In this document: piece by piece, positions 1 to 12,557 of the stretch | How the letters are laid out: every line of letters begins with the position of its first letter | Position numbering within the stretch: position 1 is the stretch's first letter | Assembly (NCBI RefSeq): GCF_048771995.1 | Contig: NC_133026.1 | Span: forward strand, 95,758,501-95,822,500 | Direction of reading: 5' to 3' | Origin: Taeniopygia guttata | Lineage: Eukaryota > Chordata > Aves > Passeriformes > Estrildidae | DNA: 64,000 nt | Program-made: the position numbers and the translations under genes | The notes under the pieces: model-generated | Seen by the model: the letters and a program-made list of their open reading frames with translations, nothing else | The model's database searches: none | Told to the model about the DNA's origin: nothing

Positions 1-1918
1 TGTTGAAAAAAATTGAAACTCAGATGAACAACTAATTCACTGAAAGTTACTTGCCAACAATTTTTTTGTGTGTTGTATGCTTTTCTCAGGGTCTTTAAAA
101 TTGTTTCTATTTTTAAAACATCTCTCTTTTAAGTGACAGCATCATTTGTATATTTAACAACTACAGGCTAAGACTTCTCTTGAGCACTGATCTATTTGTA
201 TGTAGTATAATCTACTGAACTAAATTAGCTATATATGAACAAATCTCAAGGGTTTATTATTTTGTTGTTCTTTCACAATCCTTTTTCATTCACAATTGTG
301 CACAGCTGCAGTGTATAAAATAAATAGGGATTTTGGGGTGTTTTGAGGCAGGGGTTACTTCATTGTCTTGAGATAGACATGTTTTTGCCATTGAACAAAG
401 CGGTTAGCTGACCTTAGGAATGTTACCAGATCATCTCAGCAGTACAGCAGGGTAACATCAGTGAAAGAAATATTTCGTTCTTTCTTGTATGTATTACAAT
501 TTGAGGTCTTTTTATTATATTAGAATAACATATTAAATTCATACATTACTGGATGTTGAGACAATTAGTCTTTAATGATTACAACAGCAATTACTGTTTC
601 TGAAACCACTCTTTCAGGCTAACATTCTGCTTCTTGGCTATCCACAGAACACTGTTCTAGGATTCAATTCAAAATTAATTAAACTTGCAAATTTATTGAG
701 GTCAATGTTAATTTGAAAATTTAACCGTGCTAATTTTTTTTTTACATGTAAGGATTTTTTTTTCTTAAATACCACTGCTGAAGAAAAGGTAACGGTCTAA
801 TAATGAGAGGCTATGGCTTTCAATATAGCAATAAATTATCTTCAAGAAACCTAGGTATACAGTAAATTAAGTATCAAAAGATGACAGTGAGGTTATCTTC
901 ACTTTCAGTATTATATTAACTGACATGAGTGCACGTACATGTGTTCTTTGACGAACACATCCTAATAGTTAACTAGTATGAAGATGTTAACAATGTCAAT
1001 ATTGAAGTTTATGTAACAGCCTGCAATCAGAGAAAGAAAATCTCCCTGAAAATACAGCAACAGTAACAATTTCCATCATTCTGTAATTTTTAAATTTGGA
1101 TTTATCCACTAAAACTAAAAATATATGTGAAGAGAAAGAAAACTTAAGGGGAAGTAGTTAGAAAACTTTAAATTGATTGATTGTCACAGATGAGTGACAA
1201 AAAGGAAGAAGTCTGCCAGGGACCTGAACTTTATTATTTCCTACCTTAACTGTAGCCCAGAAAGACAAGTTTCTCAGAACACTGCATTTCTGAACTTCAT
1301 GCTCATAAGAACTATGGAGTATCTTTGAATTTGTTGCACAATGAAGTCTTGAAACTGAGACTTTTGGAGATTTCAGCATCATCAGTCTGACAGAAAACAC
1401 AGCTTGACTAAAACAGTTCAGGTAGTTTTTCCATTAGGTCAAAACAGGACTTTTGAAAGAGCTTTGCTTCAGAAAAGATCAGGTTTGAGGACGGCTTGAA
1501 CACTCACAGACTTATTTTCTTCTCCGAGTGATACAGGGCAGACAGCCAAGGAAGAAAGGGGCTCTGGAAAAAAGTAAAGTATGCTTTTCAGGGGAAACAG
1601 GAGTTTGTATTAGTGGGCACAGAAAACTTTTGACAAACAAAAACTCCAACCAGAACCTGAACAAGACTGCTGCTGTCTCCTGATGGAATCAGAGAGCTGG
1701 GCCAGAAAAAGAAGGAAGATAATTTATTGGGAAGCAGCACTGCCAAAAACTTCTTCAGCCCAGACAGCCCCTTGGTTCCTGTGGTGTGGTCAAACACAGA
1801 AGCACCCAGTAACAGTTTAAGAAATTCAAGCTGTTTTCCTTTCTTCCTTAGTTGAAAGGTGTATAACTGAAAAGCCACGTGAATTAAAAAATAGATACAA
1901 TGACCACATGATAATAGA
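1..1918. other. Intergenic, downstream of SOCS6
   Basis: This is AT-rich single-copy-looking sequence. The longest open frames (80-96 codons on the minus strand between 1158 and 1878) show no domain, no codon bias that I can see and no splice context. I see nothing else. Confidence 0.6.
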
Positions 1919-2345
1919 TGCCCTATTTTTCAAAGGGCTGTAGCATCTCTCTTATGAGGACAGAATAAGAGAATAGGGATTGGTCAACCTGGACAAGACT
2001 GACCTAATCTTGGCCTCCCAGTACCTGAAGAGAGCATAAGAGAAAGGTGGGAGACTTTTTACCAGGGTGTGTAGTGACAGGATGAAAAGGAATGACTTTA
2101 AACTGAAGGAAAGTAGGTTTAGCTTAGCTATTAGGAAGAATATTTATTTTTTTTCCTTTGAGGGTGGCAAAGCACTGAAACAGGTTGCTCAGAGAAGCTG
2201 TGTCCCTAAAAGTGTTTAAAGCCAGGTTGGATGAGGCTCTGAGCAAACTGGTCTAGTGGAAGGGGTGTCTCCCATGGCAGGGGTGTTGAACTAGACAATC
2301 TTTTAAGTCCTTTCCATGGTCTCCAATTCCTACAATATCCTATTT
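1919..2345 (+). mobile_element. CR1 LINE 3' end (5'-truncated)
   Basis: The stretch follows the typical CR1 3' region. It has a segment about aggregating and sorting reads as GTACCTGAAG, a region resembling a degraded C terminus of the reverse-transcriptase ORF, then GGTTGGATGAGGCTCTGAGC and CTGGTCTAGTGGAAGG. It ends with the standard ACTAGACAATCTTTTAAGTCC and a degraded tail. It is truncated at the 5' end, as most avian CR1 copies are, and carries many substitutions. It lies downstream of SOCS6. Confidence 0.88.
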
Positions 2346-3879
2346 CTACTTCACATGACATGGACAGGAAAAATAGTTATTACCTTATTAAAAAAAAAAA
2401 AACAAAACCAAAGTGCATACTAATGGTGCAAAATTTGCCAAAATTGGCTGAACCTTAGCCTTTGAAAAGAAAAAACAAAAATCCAAAACCAAACCAAACC
2501 AAAATGACGGACTGCAAGCAAATTGCATGTGCTGGGGGAAAATAACAGAATATTGGAATATTGTTTCCAAAGTATCAAGAACTTCCACTAGATCTTGCAG
2601 CTTTGTAAGTTTTGAGAGCTTAATTGAAGAAGGTGACTTAATTCAGCCCCAGCTGCCAAGCCCTGCTTTGGTCCCAGGGTTGCATTATTAGACATATAGC
2701 AAGATTTTGGCATCAGGCAGTGTCTCATTCCTTCTCTTCTACCACAGCTATGAAGATTGAATGTGGGGTAGAAACAGTACTGTAGGCATAAAATATCCAG
2801 CTGTCTGGATCATGCAAATTTTACAGGTGGCTGAAAAATTACTTTTCACTCACCTTTCACTACTTACCATGGAAATATTTGAGGGTAAGTTTATTTTTCA
2901 CAGAATTTCTGGAGTGAATAGAACAAACACAAAGAAGAACATCATGCAGAACAAGTAACAAAACCCCTACAAGATTCCCCAGGGGAACAACCCTCAGGGG
3001 AACAACGACACAGTGTACTGAGCGTAAAGCAATACTAGCCCCAGCAGTATGAAATAAAAGAATGTACTTTTCTCTTAAACAGCAAAAGCTATGAATTCTT
3101 CCTGGTTACTGTTTGAGGATTTATGTTACAGAATAAACAGAAAAGTACATATCACTGTGGACAATATGAGCACTAATTACTTGTTACCAAGGCCGGACTT
3201 TAAGTTTGTTTGCTTAAAAAAGAAACCCAAACCAAACAAACACCACCACCACCACACCTGGTTATAAACCAAGACCTAAGGAGCTGCTGGCACTCACTTG
3301 AATTTGAGGAGTGAATCCAAGTCTGAACTACATGAAAACATCTGAACAATTGTGCATATTTTCTGCAACACGGACACTGTTTATCTTTGATCTTCTGTTT
3401 TATTTGTGTGACTTCCCAGCATCAGTGAATATATGATGAACAATACAATACTTACATTTTTATTTTGCAGCTACATATGAAATATCTGGTTGCTTGAAAG
3501 GCAAGAGGCAACATATTACCTTTGAGGTACATCTGGATGAAATGGAGACTTTCATTACAAATTCTGTAAATTTTTAATGGAAAAAACCCAACTAAAATTA
3601 TCAAAAAGTTAGCTTAATATAGTATTTATTTTTACAAAAATTATAAATAATTTTCTAGTTATACCCTGGAAATGTGTTCTTTGCTTTGTAAACTAAAAAT
3701 AATTGGTGTACAGAAATATTTTGAAAGTCAACTAGCAAGGGTTAAAAAATACAGAATAGTTAAAATAGTAACCATTAAAATTTAAATGTTAGTCAGATAC
3801 CCAAATTTTACAGTGTCTGTCAGGATTTTCTGTTCTCTTTTAGAATGTCATTAATGTATAGAAGACTCCATAAAACTTT
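2346..3879. other. Intergenic, between the CR1 copy and the SOCS6 3' end
   Basis: Unremarkable AT-rich sequence. It includes a short CAGGGGAACAAC direct repeat near 2980-3007 and a CAC-rich run near 3240. If the hexamer at 3625 is the true poly(A) signal, the last 270 bases belong to the SOCS6 3' UTR. Confidence 0.55.
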
Positions 3880-6800
3880 TTGTGAATGAAATTTTTATTT
3901 ACACACTGTATCCAGAAGCAGATACATAATTCCTTATACAATTATTTTTCAAAAATGTGCAAGAAATTACTATAATTTTGTTTACAAATCAAAACACATT
4001 AAAATCAATGGACTTTGGATAATTCACTCTGTGGCGCGCTTAGTACAAACAGTGCACACCAGGTCTGAAACAGAGAAAAGTGTAAACCACAGCAATCTGA
4101 ATTGCAAGTATTAACTTCATGGCACTCCATCATCACTATAAAAATTCTTTAACCCAACAGGTATTCATAAAAAACTCATTTCGAATTTTTCATTATCTGT
4201 GTAGAATTTAGATCACTTTCCAGATACAACAATGTCATATTTTTCACATTATGAACTACCATCTAGGCCATTTTTTATTTATAAAGAATGCCTGTAATTT
4301 TTCTTCTTTGCAGTCATAGAAAGATTTAAAGAAGTTAAATTGGCAATCATTAATTCATCTATAGCTTAGCTCAGAATTTGAAAGTTCAGTAACAGAGAAA
4401 TACTTCTCATCATAGCCCATATATTGCTGGTATGCCATTTTAAATATATAATTCCAATATTCAGACAGATGAAATGCATCAAAACAAAAACTGCACAGAT
4501 TTTACTTAGCCCAGAAGTCAATATTCACAGAAAGAAATTGGCTTTAACAAAATGCAAAGTCAGCTCATCTGAGAACAAAAAGTTTAATTAATAATTGCAT
4601 TTCTGATCCTTCTGACAGAATTAAATTTTGATAAAAGATGGCATTCACTATGTCAACAGCAGGATAAGTGCTATATCCTTCAAACAGATCAAAGTATACA
4701 AATCACTTTCAGTTGTTTATAACACTGGCTTACAAAACAAAACTTAAAAAAAACCAGAGGAAATTTTGTGTGTGCAGATTTATTATTTCCAAATACAAGG
4801 TGTTGTTTTACTCTTCAAATTGGTAAAGTTATCAGTAATGTCAATAATTTCAGATACTGAAAGGAGTTTTATTTTAAAGTTTCATTTTCAAAACTAATTT
4901 TCCTCAATTCAATTGCATAAAAAGCATACCTTTTAAATCCTTAAACTGTTGTGCTGAATAAATAGCCATATTTCTACTCTATAAGAGCCATAGTCTGTTA
5001 GCTTTTGTTCCTAGTGTATTTACTTCCAAAGGTCTCCAAAATGTCCTCCATCATCTTTCTTTTATTTGTCAAAGACACTTTGTTCCTCTAATTTTCACGA
5101 AGCAGAAGTCAACACAAGTTTTGTGGTTATTCTGAGTGCTTCTAAATTGACTCATAACTAAATGCTAATGTGTTTCTTTTATATTAATCTTTATAATAAG
5201 AAATTGTAAGTATCTTTAATATTTTCAAAGTATTTTTTCTAAGTTCATTCTCCTGGCTGGCCAGACACCTCAGTATGAAAAAGTACTGTGAGGTTCTGAT
5301 TAAAGAGACCTGTAAAAATAAGTATCTGTGTCTACTTACTACTGATTTAAAGCATTTGGAGCTTAGTAGAAATATCACCACTATTTTCTATTTGGAAGCA
5401 AATGCTCTATGGTTCTTACATCCTAGACCTCAACCACTTTTAAGTGTTCCTTTTGTGGTAGCTTTACGGCAGAGGAAATGACAAAGTTAACTTGACCTGA
5501 TTAAGTTCACAGATGAACAACACAGCAAGGAAGGCAATTCAAAAACAGGATAGCTGCTTTAAAACTTTTTTTTTTATTTTAAAAAGCATCATTTATGAGT
5601 GAACAACTGAAATTTATAAAGGTATGGGCAAGAATTTTATCATGTGTGTTCTTGCACGTTTTTCAATTCCACAATAAGACCAGCATATTATAGCTTCAAA
5701 TATTTAGGTTTCAATGCAATGACTGCTAAATTAATGCATGTGGTATAATATAAACATATGTTTAATGTATTCAATAGTGGTATTAAATGGCAATGAAAAT
5801 ATTTTATATACTATAATCTTTCAAAGATTCTGTAGAATGCATAGGCCCTCTAGTATGGGGAAAGAATTTTTAAAGTGAAGAAAATGCCAGAGGTTTTCTT
5901 CCAAAAGTATGCATCCGAAATCCATAAAAATGATTTTCTTTTTCCTCTCCACAGACAGAATCAGAACACTGTACCATACAATAGGTTATTGTGCCTTTTT
6001 GAATAAAGTTAGTGATCCTGATTCAGGGGAGGGGGAATGGGATATGACTGGGTAGGGAGAGAAGTCAGTAGAGAAAAAAAAAGAAAACAGAATACTCCCT
6101 TTCATACATATATTTCCATGGCAGAGCCAACAAATCACATGTATAGACTGCTCTAGATTATTTTCTTTTTAAAGTTTAAAACTTTATCAGACTAAAGAGG
6201 AAATCCTTATTCTCCCTCCCTTAAAAGCAAAGGCAGTCTTTATCTACCTTTGATTTTCTTTTTTTTATTTTTTAGTTAAACATTATGGTCAAAAAATAAA
6301 TTAAAAAAATATAAATTTTGTCTATCAATTCAGGCAACCCAAGATGTAGTGCTACTGCACCACCTTGCAGCAATACTGTATTCACTCCTAAAGACTCATT
6401 TTAGGGGACAGAAATGCTAGATTAAATAATAAGAAGAAAATGACCCAAATAAGAAAGATGTATCAAAGATGGACTTTCTTCCTAAGGTGATCTTTACTCA
6501 TTAGCCACTTCTACCAGAGATGGGGAATATGACATTTTGAAAGACAAAACAGAGGGGCAGAGGCATGCAAAGCAAAGCCTCTCAGCAAGGCAGAGGCAGG
6601 TGTCCCTCCTAAGCCAGCTACTACCCCTGTAGCAAGTAACTCATAAAAGTGATTAAAAAACTGGAGAAAAGAAAACCAAACTAAAATAGAACAGGAAAAT
6701 GCCATGGATTAACCTTGCATGATGAAAATATTACAGTGTAGAACCTGTACTCCCCGCTGAAAGTCTTTTTTTCCCTACAGAAGGTTAGAATAACTGTAAG

Positions 6801-8165
6801 CTTTCAAAATGCCAGAATCTTTGACAGATATCATAAACACTTACTTAATTGATTCAATATTTCATATGTCAAAACATATTTCATGACAGCAAACTGAAAC
6901 ATATTCTGCGGTCACTGTATATCCAAACACCTCTTCCCAATAATTTGAAAGGCTAGGAGAATAGCATTTTAGAGATGCATTTAAACATCTTCCATATAAA
7001 ATGTTATCAGTCCTGTTCCTTCCTCCTCAAAGGATATAAAAAAAGGGGGAAAATTATCCAAAAGACATTAGTGTATTACTGTAGTTTCTGAAGTAAAAGA
7101 AAAAGGTAGAAAAACCTTCTAGAAATGATAAAATTTCAAGTAGCTTGAACATAAATGTGGTAGAAATTATCCTATTAGAAGTTCTATCTCATCCCCAAAA
7201 CGGCTTATAAATTTACGTTCCCATGATAACAATTCCTAGAGTCTTCCCACAAATCCAGGAAACTTCCTTCCCTTACTCTGCCAAAATAGACAGGAGGGAA
7301 AAGGAAAGAAAGAGGGGACCTGGTAGATGTTAATTTATTAACTGATGGCATGATTATAAAAGGTAATATTTTACAAGACCCCAATACCACAATTTTCCTT
7401 TAGGTACTATACATTAACTTTCATAGACTGTTTTTCAAAGGCCATTTTTAGAGGACAAAACACTGAGACGAGAAGAAGGCTGAACCAACCTCCTTAAACA
7501 CAAGAGTGTACAGACAGTACAAGGCTTAGGAGGAAGGTTTCTTTTTTCCCAAAGATATGCCGCATAACCATGCTCTTATCACACAGCTCTGTCTATACAT
7601 TGGGGCATATCTCTACAGAAATGTCTAATTACGACACTAGGAAACAGTTTTTAACTTAGATGTAAAATTGGTAATTTAGAATACCAATATGCTATTTATC
7701 CATGATCATTTTTTCCAGAGGTTGTTTTAAAGGAAAAAAAAAATCCATTCAACAAGTTTCATTTGACTTTTACTTATCGTTGAATACACATGAAATGTGC
7801 TTTCAATGCATAAAAATCACAGTGGATAGCAGCAAAGGACTTGGGGGAAATTAAGGAGAATTTGATCATTCACATTGTGATTAATCTGCACATTGATGAA
7901 AGATAGCTATTTCACACTTCTAAAAATAAAACTTGAGATCATTCTTTCCAACAAAACAAAACAAGAAAAAAAAGCCTCCCAAAATACACAAAACCCCCCA
8001 AAACAAACATAAATGCAAATGCATTACTTTTCTTTTACAGACAAAAATGAAATATTTTTATGGCAGCAAAAGATTTTGATAATAATGAAAGTCTGTAAAC
8101 TGTAATTCAATCTCTTTTTGTTGTTGTTGTTCCCAAAGTGCAAGATGCAAGATTCCCGTAAGCTT
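3880..8165 (-). other. SOCS6: SOCS6 3' UTR (3' end tentative)
   Basis: About 4.3 kb of AU-rich sequence follows the stop codon without a recognisable repeat or coding region. Vertebrate SOCS6 messages are known for long 3' UTRs. Many internal AATAAA-like hexamers are present on the minus strand (for example near 7330, 6265, 5570, 5060 and 4780), so shorter isoforms are possible. I place the end at the distal AATAAA at 3894-3899. A further hexamer at 3625-3630 would extend the UTR by about 270 bases. The ORF-like stretches here, for example at 5184-5381 and 6511-6705, look like chance. Confidence 0.5.
3894..3899 (-). terminator. SOCS6: Candidate distal poly(A) signal of SOCS6
   Basis: AATAAA on the minus strand in the context GTGTAAATAAAAATTTC, with CA dinucleotides and a U/G-rich stretch within the next 40 bases. 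Cleavage would fall near 3870-3885. It was chosen because sequence complexity looks UTR-like up to here and drops to plain AT-rich sequence beyond. This is an inference. The hexamer at 3625-3630 is the main alternative. Confidence 0.45.
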
Positions 8166-9767
8166 TCAGTAGTGCTTTTCCTGTAAATAATCCTTCATTT
8201 TGTTTGGCAAAGGCAGTTTTTGAATCAGGTCTATTCTGGTGTACTGACGTATTACAAAACGACACAGGTACTGTAAAGAGCGCACCTGCATAAACCGTGA
8301 CACTGGATTTGTCAGTCTCACTGGGTAAGTTGCAGATCCTGGCAGCCGGGATCTCGAATAGCAGAAAGCTCCATTTTCAGAGTCCCTGATTGAATGTTCA
8401 ATTAAATCAACTATAGACGTATGTCCCTCCACATCTGGCTGTTCATAAAAACTAAACCTACCATTTGAGTGTTCAATTCTAGTGTGAAGAGTTTTTCCAT
8501 GGGAACGAAAACTCAAACTTAAAAGATAACGATCATCAGAACTATCTCGGACGAGAAATGAGCCATCAGGCACATTAGCTAATTTTCCCTCTGCCTCCCA
8601 GCGTGTAATGGGGCCCCAGTACCATCCTTGTTTTGCAAGTTTTTTCAGTTCTTCTGTGAGGCTTGTCACAACCATAGGACCACTGTTCTGTACAGAGTCA
8701 TAAACTCTTCCAACTCCCGGGGCAGTGTTAGGGTCAAAATTCAAATGGCAGTGCATACTTTCAGCCACATGGGCATCTGTGCCATTTAATCCATTGAAGT
8801 TCCTTTGGATTTGATTATTCTGCATTGGAGGTAGCAAAGGTGAGAGTGGAGGGACATCACTATGATTAACTCTTGGGCTTTGCAACATGACTCCTGTGGT
8901 ACCAATCAACAAACCATTCACCGTCTGGTCCACAAAGATATCCGGTGCAACGACTACATCCTGATCCACTTGGCTCTCATCTTCATGGAAAGCATTTCCC
9001 CCCACTTGAGAAGAAACTGTCGAAACTTCCATGGGTGAGGAACTATCCAAACAGTAACTACGTGATCCTTCCAAAGGATACATTCCCTCATCTAAAGGCA
9101 CAGTATACTGAATGTAGTCCTGAGGCATTAATCCAATAACTACAGGCACATGTTCATCAATATGAAGATGCAAGTCCCCGTTCTGAGATTCCGTATTTTT
9201 CAATGCATTGGTTTGTTCCTGGAACACATTTTCTGACTGCAAGTCATGGAAGTCCTTTCGAACACCATTCAGTGCTGGGCTTGGATTAGAGGAATGGACC
9301 AAGGCCTTGACTTTCACTTCCATTTTGATGCAAGTCTCTTCTGAATTTGTAGGTCGAAGTGGCCACGGAGTAGGGCTGTAATGGTGATTACGGAGGGAAG
9401 TGGATCTCAGAGGTCTTTGAGCTCGCACATCTTTGAAGGTTATTGGAGCAGATGAAGAAGAAAATGTGTCATCATCTGCAGAGCTTACAGATGGTGTGCT
9501 GCCTTTGCCTTTCTGTTTTTGTTTTGCTGAAAGCCTCCTTTTTAACGTACCCATTAAACTTTCACTTTTTGATCTATTTTTGCCTCCTTTTTCATCTTCA
9601 CTATTGACTTCACAGCTAGCCAAATCTTTACCATAGCAGCTGCCAAACAAGGAGTCATCTTTTCCAAATTCACTTAATGGCTGCTGAACCATTACAAAGT
9701 CACTTTCATCTTTACTTTTATTTAAGTTAAAGGACTTGCGAATTGTTTTGAGACTAATTTTCTTCAT
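8166..9767 (-). CDS. SOCS6: SOCS6, suppressor of cytokine signalling 6 (complete, 533 aa)
   Basis: The full coding sequence lies in one exon, as is usual for SOCS genes. The 533-residue product matches my recollection of vertebrate SOCS6 (535 aa in human) along its whole length. The N-terminal half is long, basic and serine-rich, beginning MKKISLKTIRKSFNLNKSK. The SH2 domain spans about residues 381-482. It starts GWYWGPITRWEAE and contains FLVRDS at 404-409, where Arg407 should bind phosphotyrosine. The C-terminal SOCS box is about 486-533. Its elongin BC box is SLQYLCRFVI (Leu498, Cys502), and LPLP at 518-521 is the Cullin-5 box. The family acts in the cytoplasm and nucleus as the substrate receptor of a Cul5-elongin ubiquitin ligase for phosphotyrosine proteins such as activated receptor kinases. 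An in-frame TAA lies 12 bases before the ATG, so this start is secure. Position -3 is A, a fair initiation context. The stop is TGA. No frame break or missing key residue is visible. Confidence 0.98.
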   Translation of the reverse strand: MKKISLKTIRKSFNLNKSKDESDFVMVQQPLSEFGKDDSLFGSCYGKDLASCEVNSEDEKGGKNRSKSESLMGTLKRRLSAKQKQKGKGSTPSVSSADDDTFSSSSAPITFKDVRAQRPLRSTSLRNHHYSPTPWPLRPTNSEETCIKMEVKVKALVHSSNPSPALNGVRKDFHDLQSENVFQEQTNALKNTESQNGDLHLHIDEHVPVVIGLMPQDYIQYTVPLDEGMYPLEGSRSYCLDSSSPMEVSTVSSQVGGNAFHEDESQVDQDVVVAPDIFVDQTVNGLLIGTTGVMLQSPRVNHSDVPPLSPLLPPMQNNQIQRNFNGLNGTDAHVAESMHCHLNFDPNTAPGVGRVYDSVQNSGPMVVTSLTEELKKLAKQGWYWGPITRWEAEGKLANVPDGSFLVRDSSDDRYLLSLSFRSHGKTLHTRIEHSNGRFSFYEQPDVEGHTSIVDLIEHSIRDSENGAFCYSRSRLPGSATYPVRLTNPVSRFMQVRSLQYLCRFVIRQYTRIDLIQKLPLPNKMKDYLQEKHY

Positions 9768-9892
9768 TATGACAAGTTACCAAATCTGGGTGATCAGCAG
9801 TGCTTGTGGTGATACAGCCCTAACACACGAAGAGCAGTTTCTGCTTCATTTATGTGTTCTATCCAGCCTCATTTAACTTCAAGAGCCATTTC
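9768..9892 (-). promoter_or_regulatory. SOCS6: SOCS6 5' UTR part of exon 2, with three chained upstream ORFs
   Basis: The acceptor is read on the minus strand as TTTATTTCTTTTCAG|GAAATGG, a pyrimidine tract followed by AG at 9894-9893, so the exon begins at 9892. Three short upstream ORFs lie in these 125 bases. uORF1 is 9889-9869 (6 codons, MALEVK). uORF2 is 9872-9846 (8 codons, MRLDRTHK). uORF3 is 9849-9820 (9 codons, MKQKLLFVC). Each stop codon overlaps the next start as ATGA. All end before the main ATG at 9767, leaving 52 bases for reinitiation. The positions are read directly. A role in limiting SOCS6 translation is inference. Confidence 0.85.
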
Positions 9893-12274
9893 CTGAAAAG
9901 AAATAAACAACAATTACATTCACAAAAGAAATATTTCAAAAATTATCAATGAGGGTTTCCCCCTATCCAAACAAAACAGAAATTTCAGTACTTTAACAAT
10001 GAGCATCACATAAAAGTAAAAATAAGGAGCTGACTTCGAAACAATCAGGCTCAAAAAATGAAATTCCTACATCGGCCTTGGAGATTTCCACAACTTCTTT
10101 CTGCTTTCAGCATGGTAATTTTTGGAACATCCACACATCTTATACTACACTCACAGGCATATATATTTAATGCATTTATAATTAATTTTCAAACATATAA
10201 ATACTCTCTTTCCAAAGGCTCCTAAAAAATCCCCACACAAGTAACTACAGAAGATAAAAATACAGAAAACATTCTAATCAACAGAATTCCCACATGCAGG
10301 TTAAACTGTGATTGGTCCTAAAAACATGGTCTTATAAGGTTATACTTTCTCTACACAAGAAAGTTGAGTAATATTTAGAAGGCTACATATTTATAGGAAA
10401 ACTAAGTGTAGTAAAAATACAGATTTTCCTTAACAGCAAAGTAAAGTAACATACATTTACAGCAAGTCCTCCTGAACTTCTGTGAAAGAAAGGATTTCCA
10501 ATCTATTTTAGCCACAGAAAACCAAGTCACAGGCTCTTACTGCCTAAAATTATTAGAACTTTTCTTTCTCCAGTATTTCTGCCAAGACCTAGTGGACACA
10601 GCTGCTCAAGTTCCAGACAACTGCTCCCACCTGGTATCTTGCAGAATGAGGTACTCACAATTTTATCTTTTGGATTGTTTTTTTTCTTTACTGACATTTG
10701 ACTGTGTTTTTGGGGGGGCTTTGGAGGGGCATGGTTTGCTTTGTTTTAATTTTAGCTAGACCTTCCAAAGTAAACAGCTCTGCAAAGAGAAGGACAACGC
10801 ATGGGAAAGAGAAGAGAGGGAAGTTCTACTCGCACAGAAGTAGGTACTACAATTAGTAGTAACTGTTAGTCCACATACCTCCAAATACATGTGGTGTTAG
10901 CAGCACAACCTGTAGCAGCAAGCCTGGCTCCAGGCTAAGCATGGCAAGCTGAAGGAGTCTAAGAATCTTTCAAGAAATCTTCCAACCTTGGTGGACTGAG
11001 GGGAAAGTAAAACAGCCCTTATATACGCACTTCTCACTTTTCTCCCAGAGTATCACAATATAAGCAAACTGAGAAAAACAGTGCAATGGACTGAAATAAG
11101 TTTTATTGACTAAACAATGTTGTTTTCTTAAATATGCAGTTTTTGAATGCTTAAAACCATGGAAGGACAATGGTTAATATAACCAAAAAGCAGTCCACTG
11201 CCTATTGCTGTTGTCCAGCCTAACTACTGTGGTCCTCAAGTACACAAAAGCTGAAGGATCATATCCAAAGCAAACTAAAAGGTAATGTGAAACATCTACG
11301 GATTCTTAACTTCAAAACACTTGGAAAAATTTTAAGTAAAACCTTGCTGCTGGAGGGGTGGACACTGCTCCATAAAAAGCAGAAGTAGTAAAGATTGACT
11401 TACTTGGATTGTACCCTAGTCCTATCTGCATCAACCTATTTCAAAGAGTGGTTCTGTGTCCTTGTCATAACCTCTGATATTTCCCAAGTCCATCTTTAGA
11501 GCACTTTCAGATCTTTCCATTTCATTTTCTTAATTACCAAACTAAATAACACTTTCTTTCAATGGGGAGAAACTAAAAGGTTTCTCCAGTCTCTAAACTG
11601 ATTCACTTTCTAACAGCAAAGAACAAACATGACCAAAACACTTCTTAGACAAAAGCCTAAGAATCAATTACTTGCTATAAATTAATATTAAGACTTAAAA
11701 AAAATAGAGCTAGTATTTTATTATATGTTCACTAGTTATTTTCCACTTTTAACATACCTGTTGCATCAGGAGTCATGAAATCCTAAAACACCATCCTCCA
11801 GTTACACAATGTGAACACAATCCTGAGTATGAATTTTCAAAGGTTAAAACACTATGTTTACTTTCCTACAAGTGCAGATAAAGGGAGATTTACACATCAA
11901 TTAAAAGGAGACTTAACATGTCACTGACTTTCTAATCCTAAATCAATTGGATTTTACCACCTTTCCAATTTGCAGAACTTTTTGTCATATGTAACTCAAT
12001 TAACCTACAAAATAAGTGAAAATTACAACTTCAGGATTGCATGCATCTCCTAAACTAAGAAAGTCAGAGCATTGATTCATTTGATAAAATTAACTCCGCT
12101 TTTGTGTGTGGAGCACCAGAAGCCTGGGAACTATCACATTAGCTCCACCTGTGAAATCCACATGTTCTCCAACTGCTTCTGACATCCACAAGCTGATATT
12201 ATTTCCACTTTTCCAGAAATGTTCCCCCCTCCTTGCAGAAGGCACTATTTGCAGTTAACAATTTCATCACTCTT

Positions 12275-12557
12275 ATGACCAGCCCCAGAACTCAAGGAAA
12301 CAGCATGAAACTGAATCAAGGGGTATTTAGGTTGGATACCAGGAAAAGGTTTTGTGCATTGAGGGTGGTTGGGTACTGGAACAGGCCCTCCAAAGAAGTG
12401 GTCAGAGCGCAAAGCCTGATAGAGTTTCAAGAAGTGGCTGGACAATGCTCTTAAGCATATGATGTGATTCTTGGGGTGCCCTGCAGAGAGCCAGGAGCTG
12501 GACTCAATTACCTTGATGGGTCCCTTCTAACTCAGTATATTCTGAATTCTATAAAAT
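12275..12557 (+). mobile_element. CR1 LINE 3' end in SOCS6 intron 1
   Basis: It shows the CR1 3' signature: AGGTTGGATACCAGGAAAA, GTGGTTGGGTACTGGAACAGG, CAAAGAAGTGGTCAGAG and a terminal segment ending CCTTGATGGGTCCCTTCTAACTC plus a degraded ATTCTA-type tail. It differs from the copies at 1.9 and 18 kb, so it probably belongs to another CR1 subfamily. It is antisense to SOCS6. Short open frames over it on both strands are not genes. Confidence 0.85.

Noticed and set aside
8945..9636. Plus-strand open frames of 64-67 codons
   Set aside because: Shadows of the SOCS6 coding sequence on the other strand.
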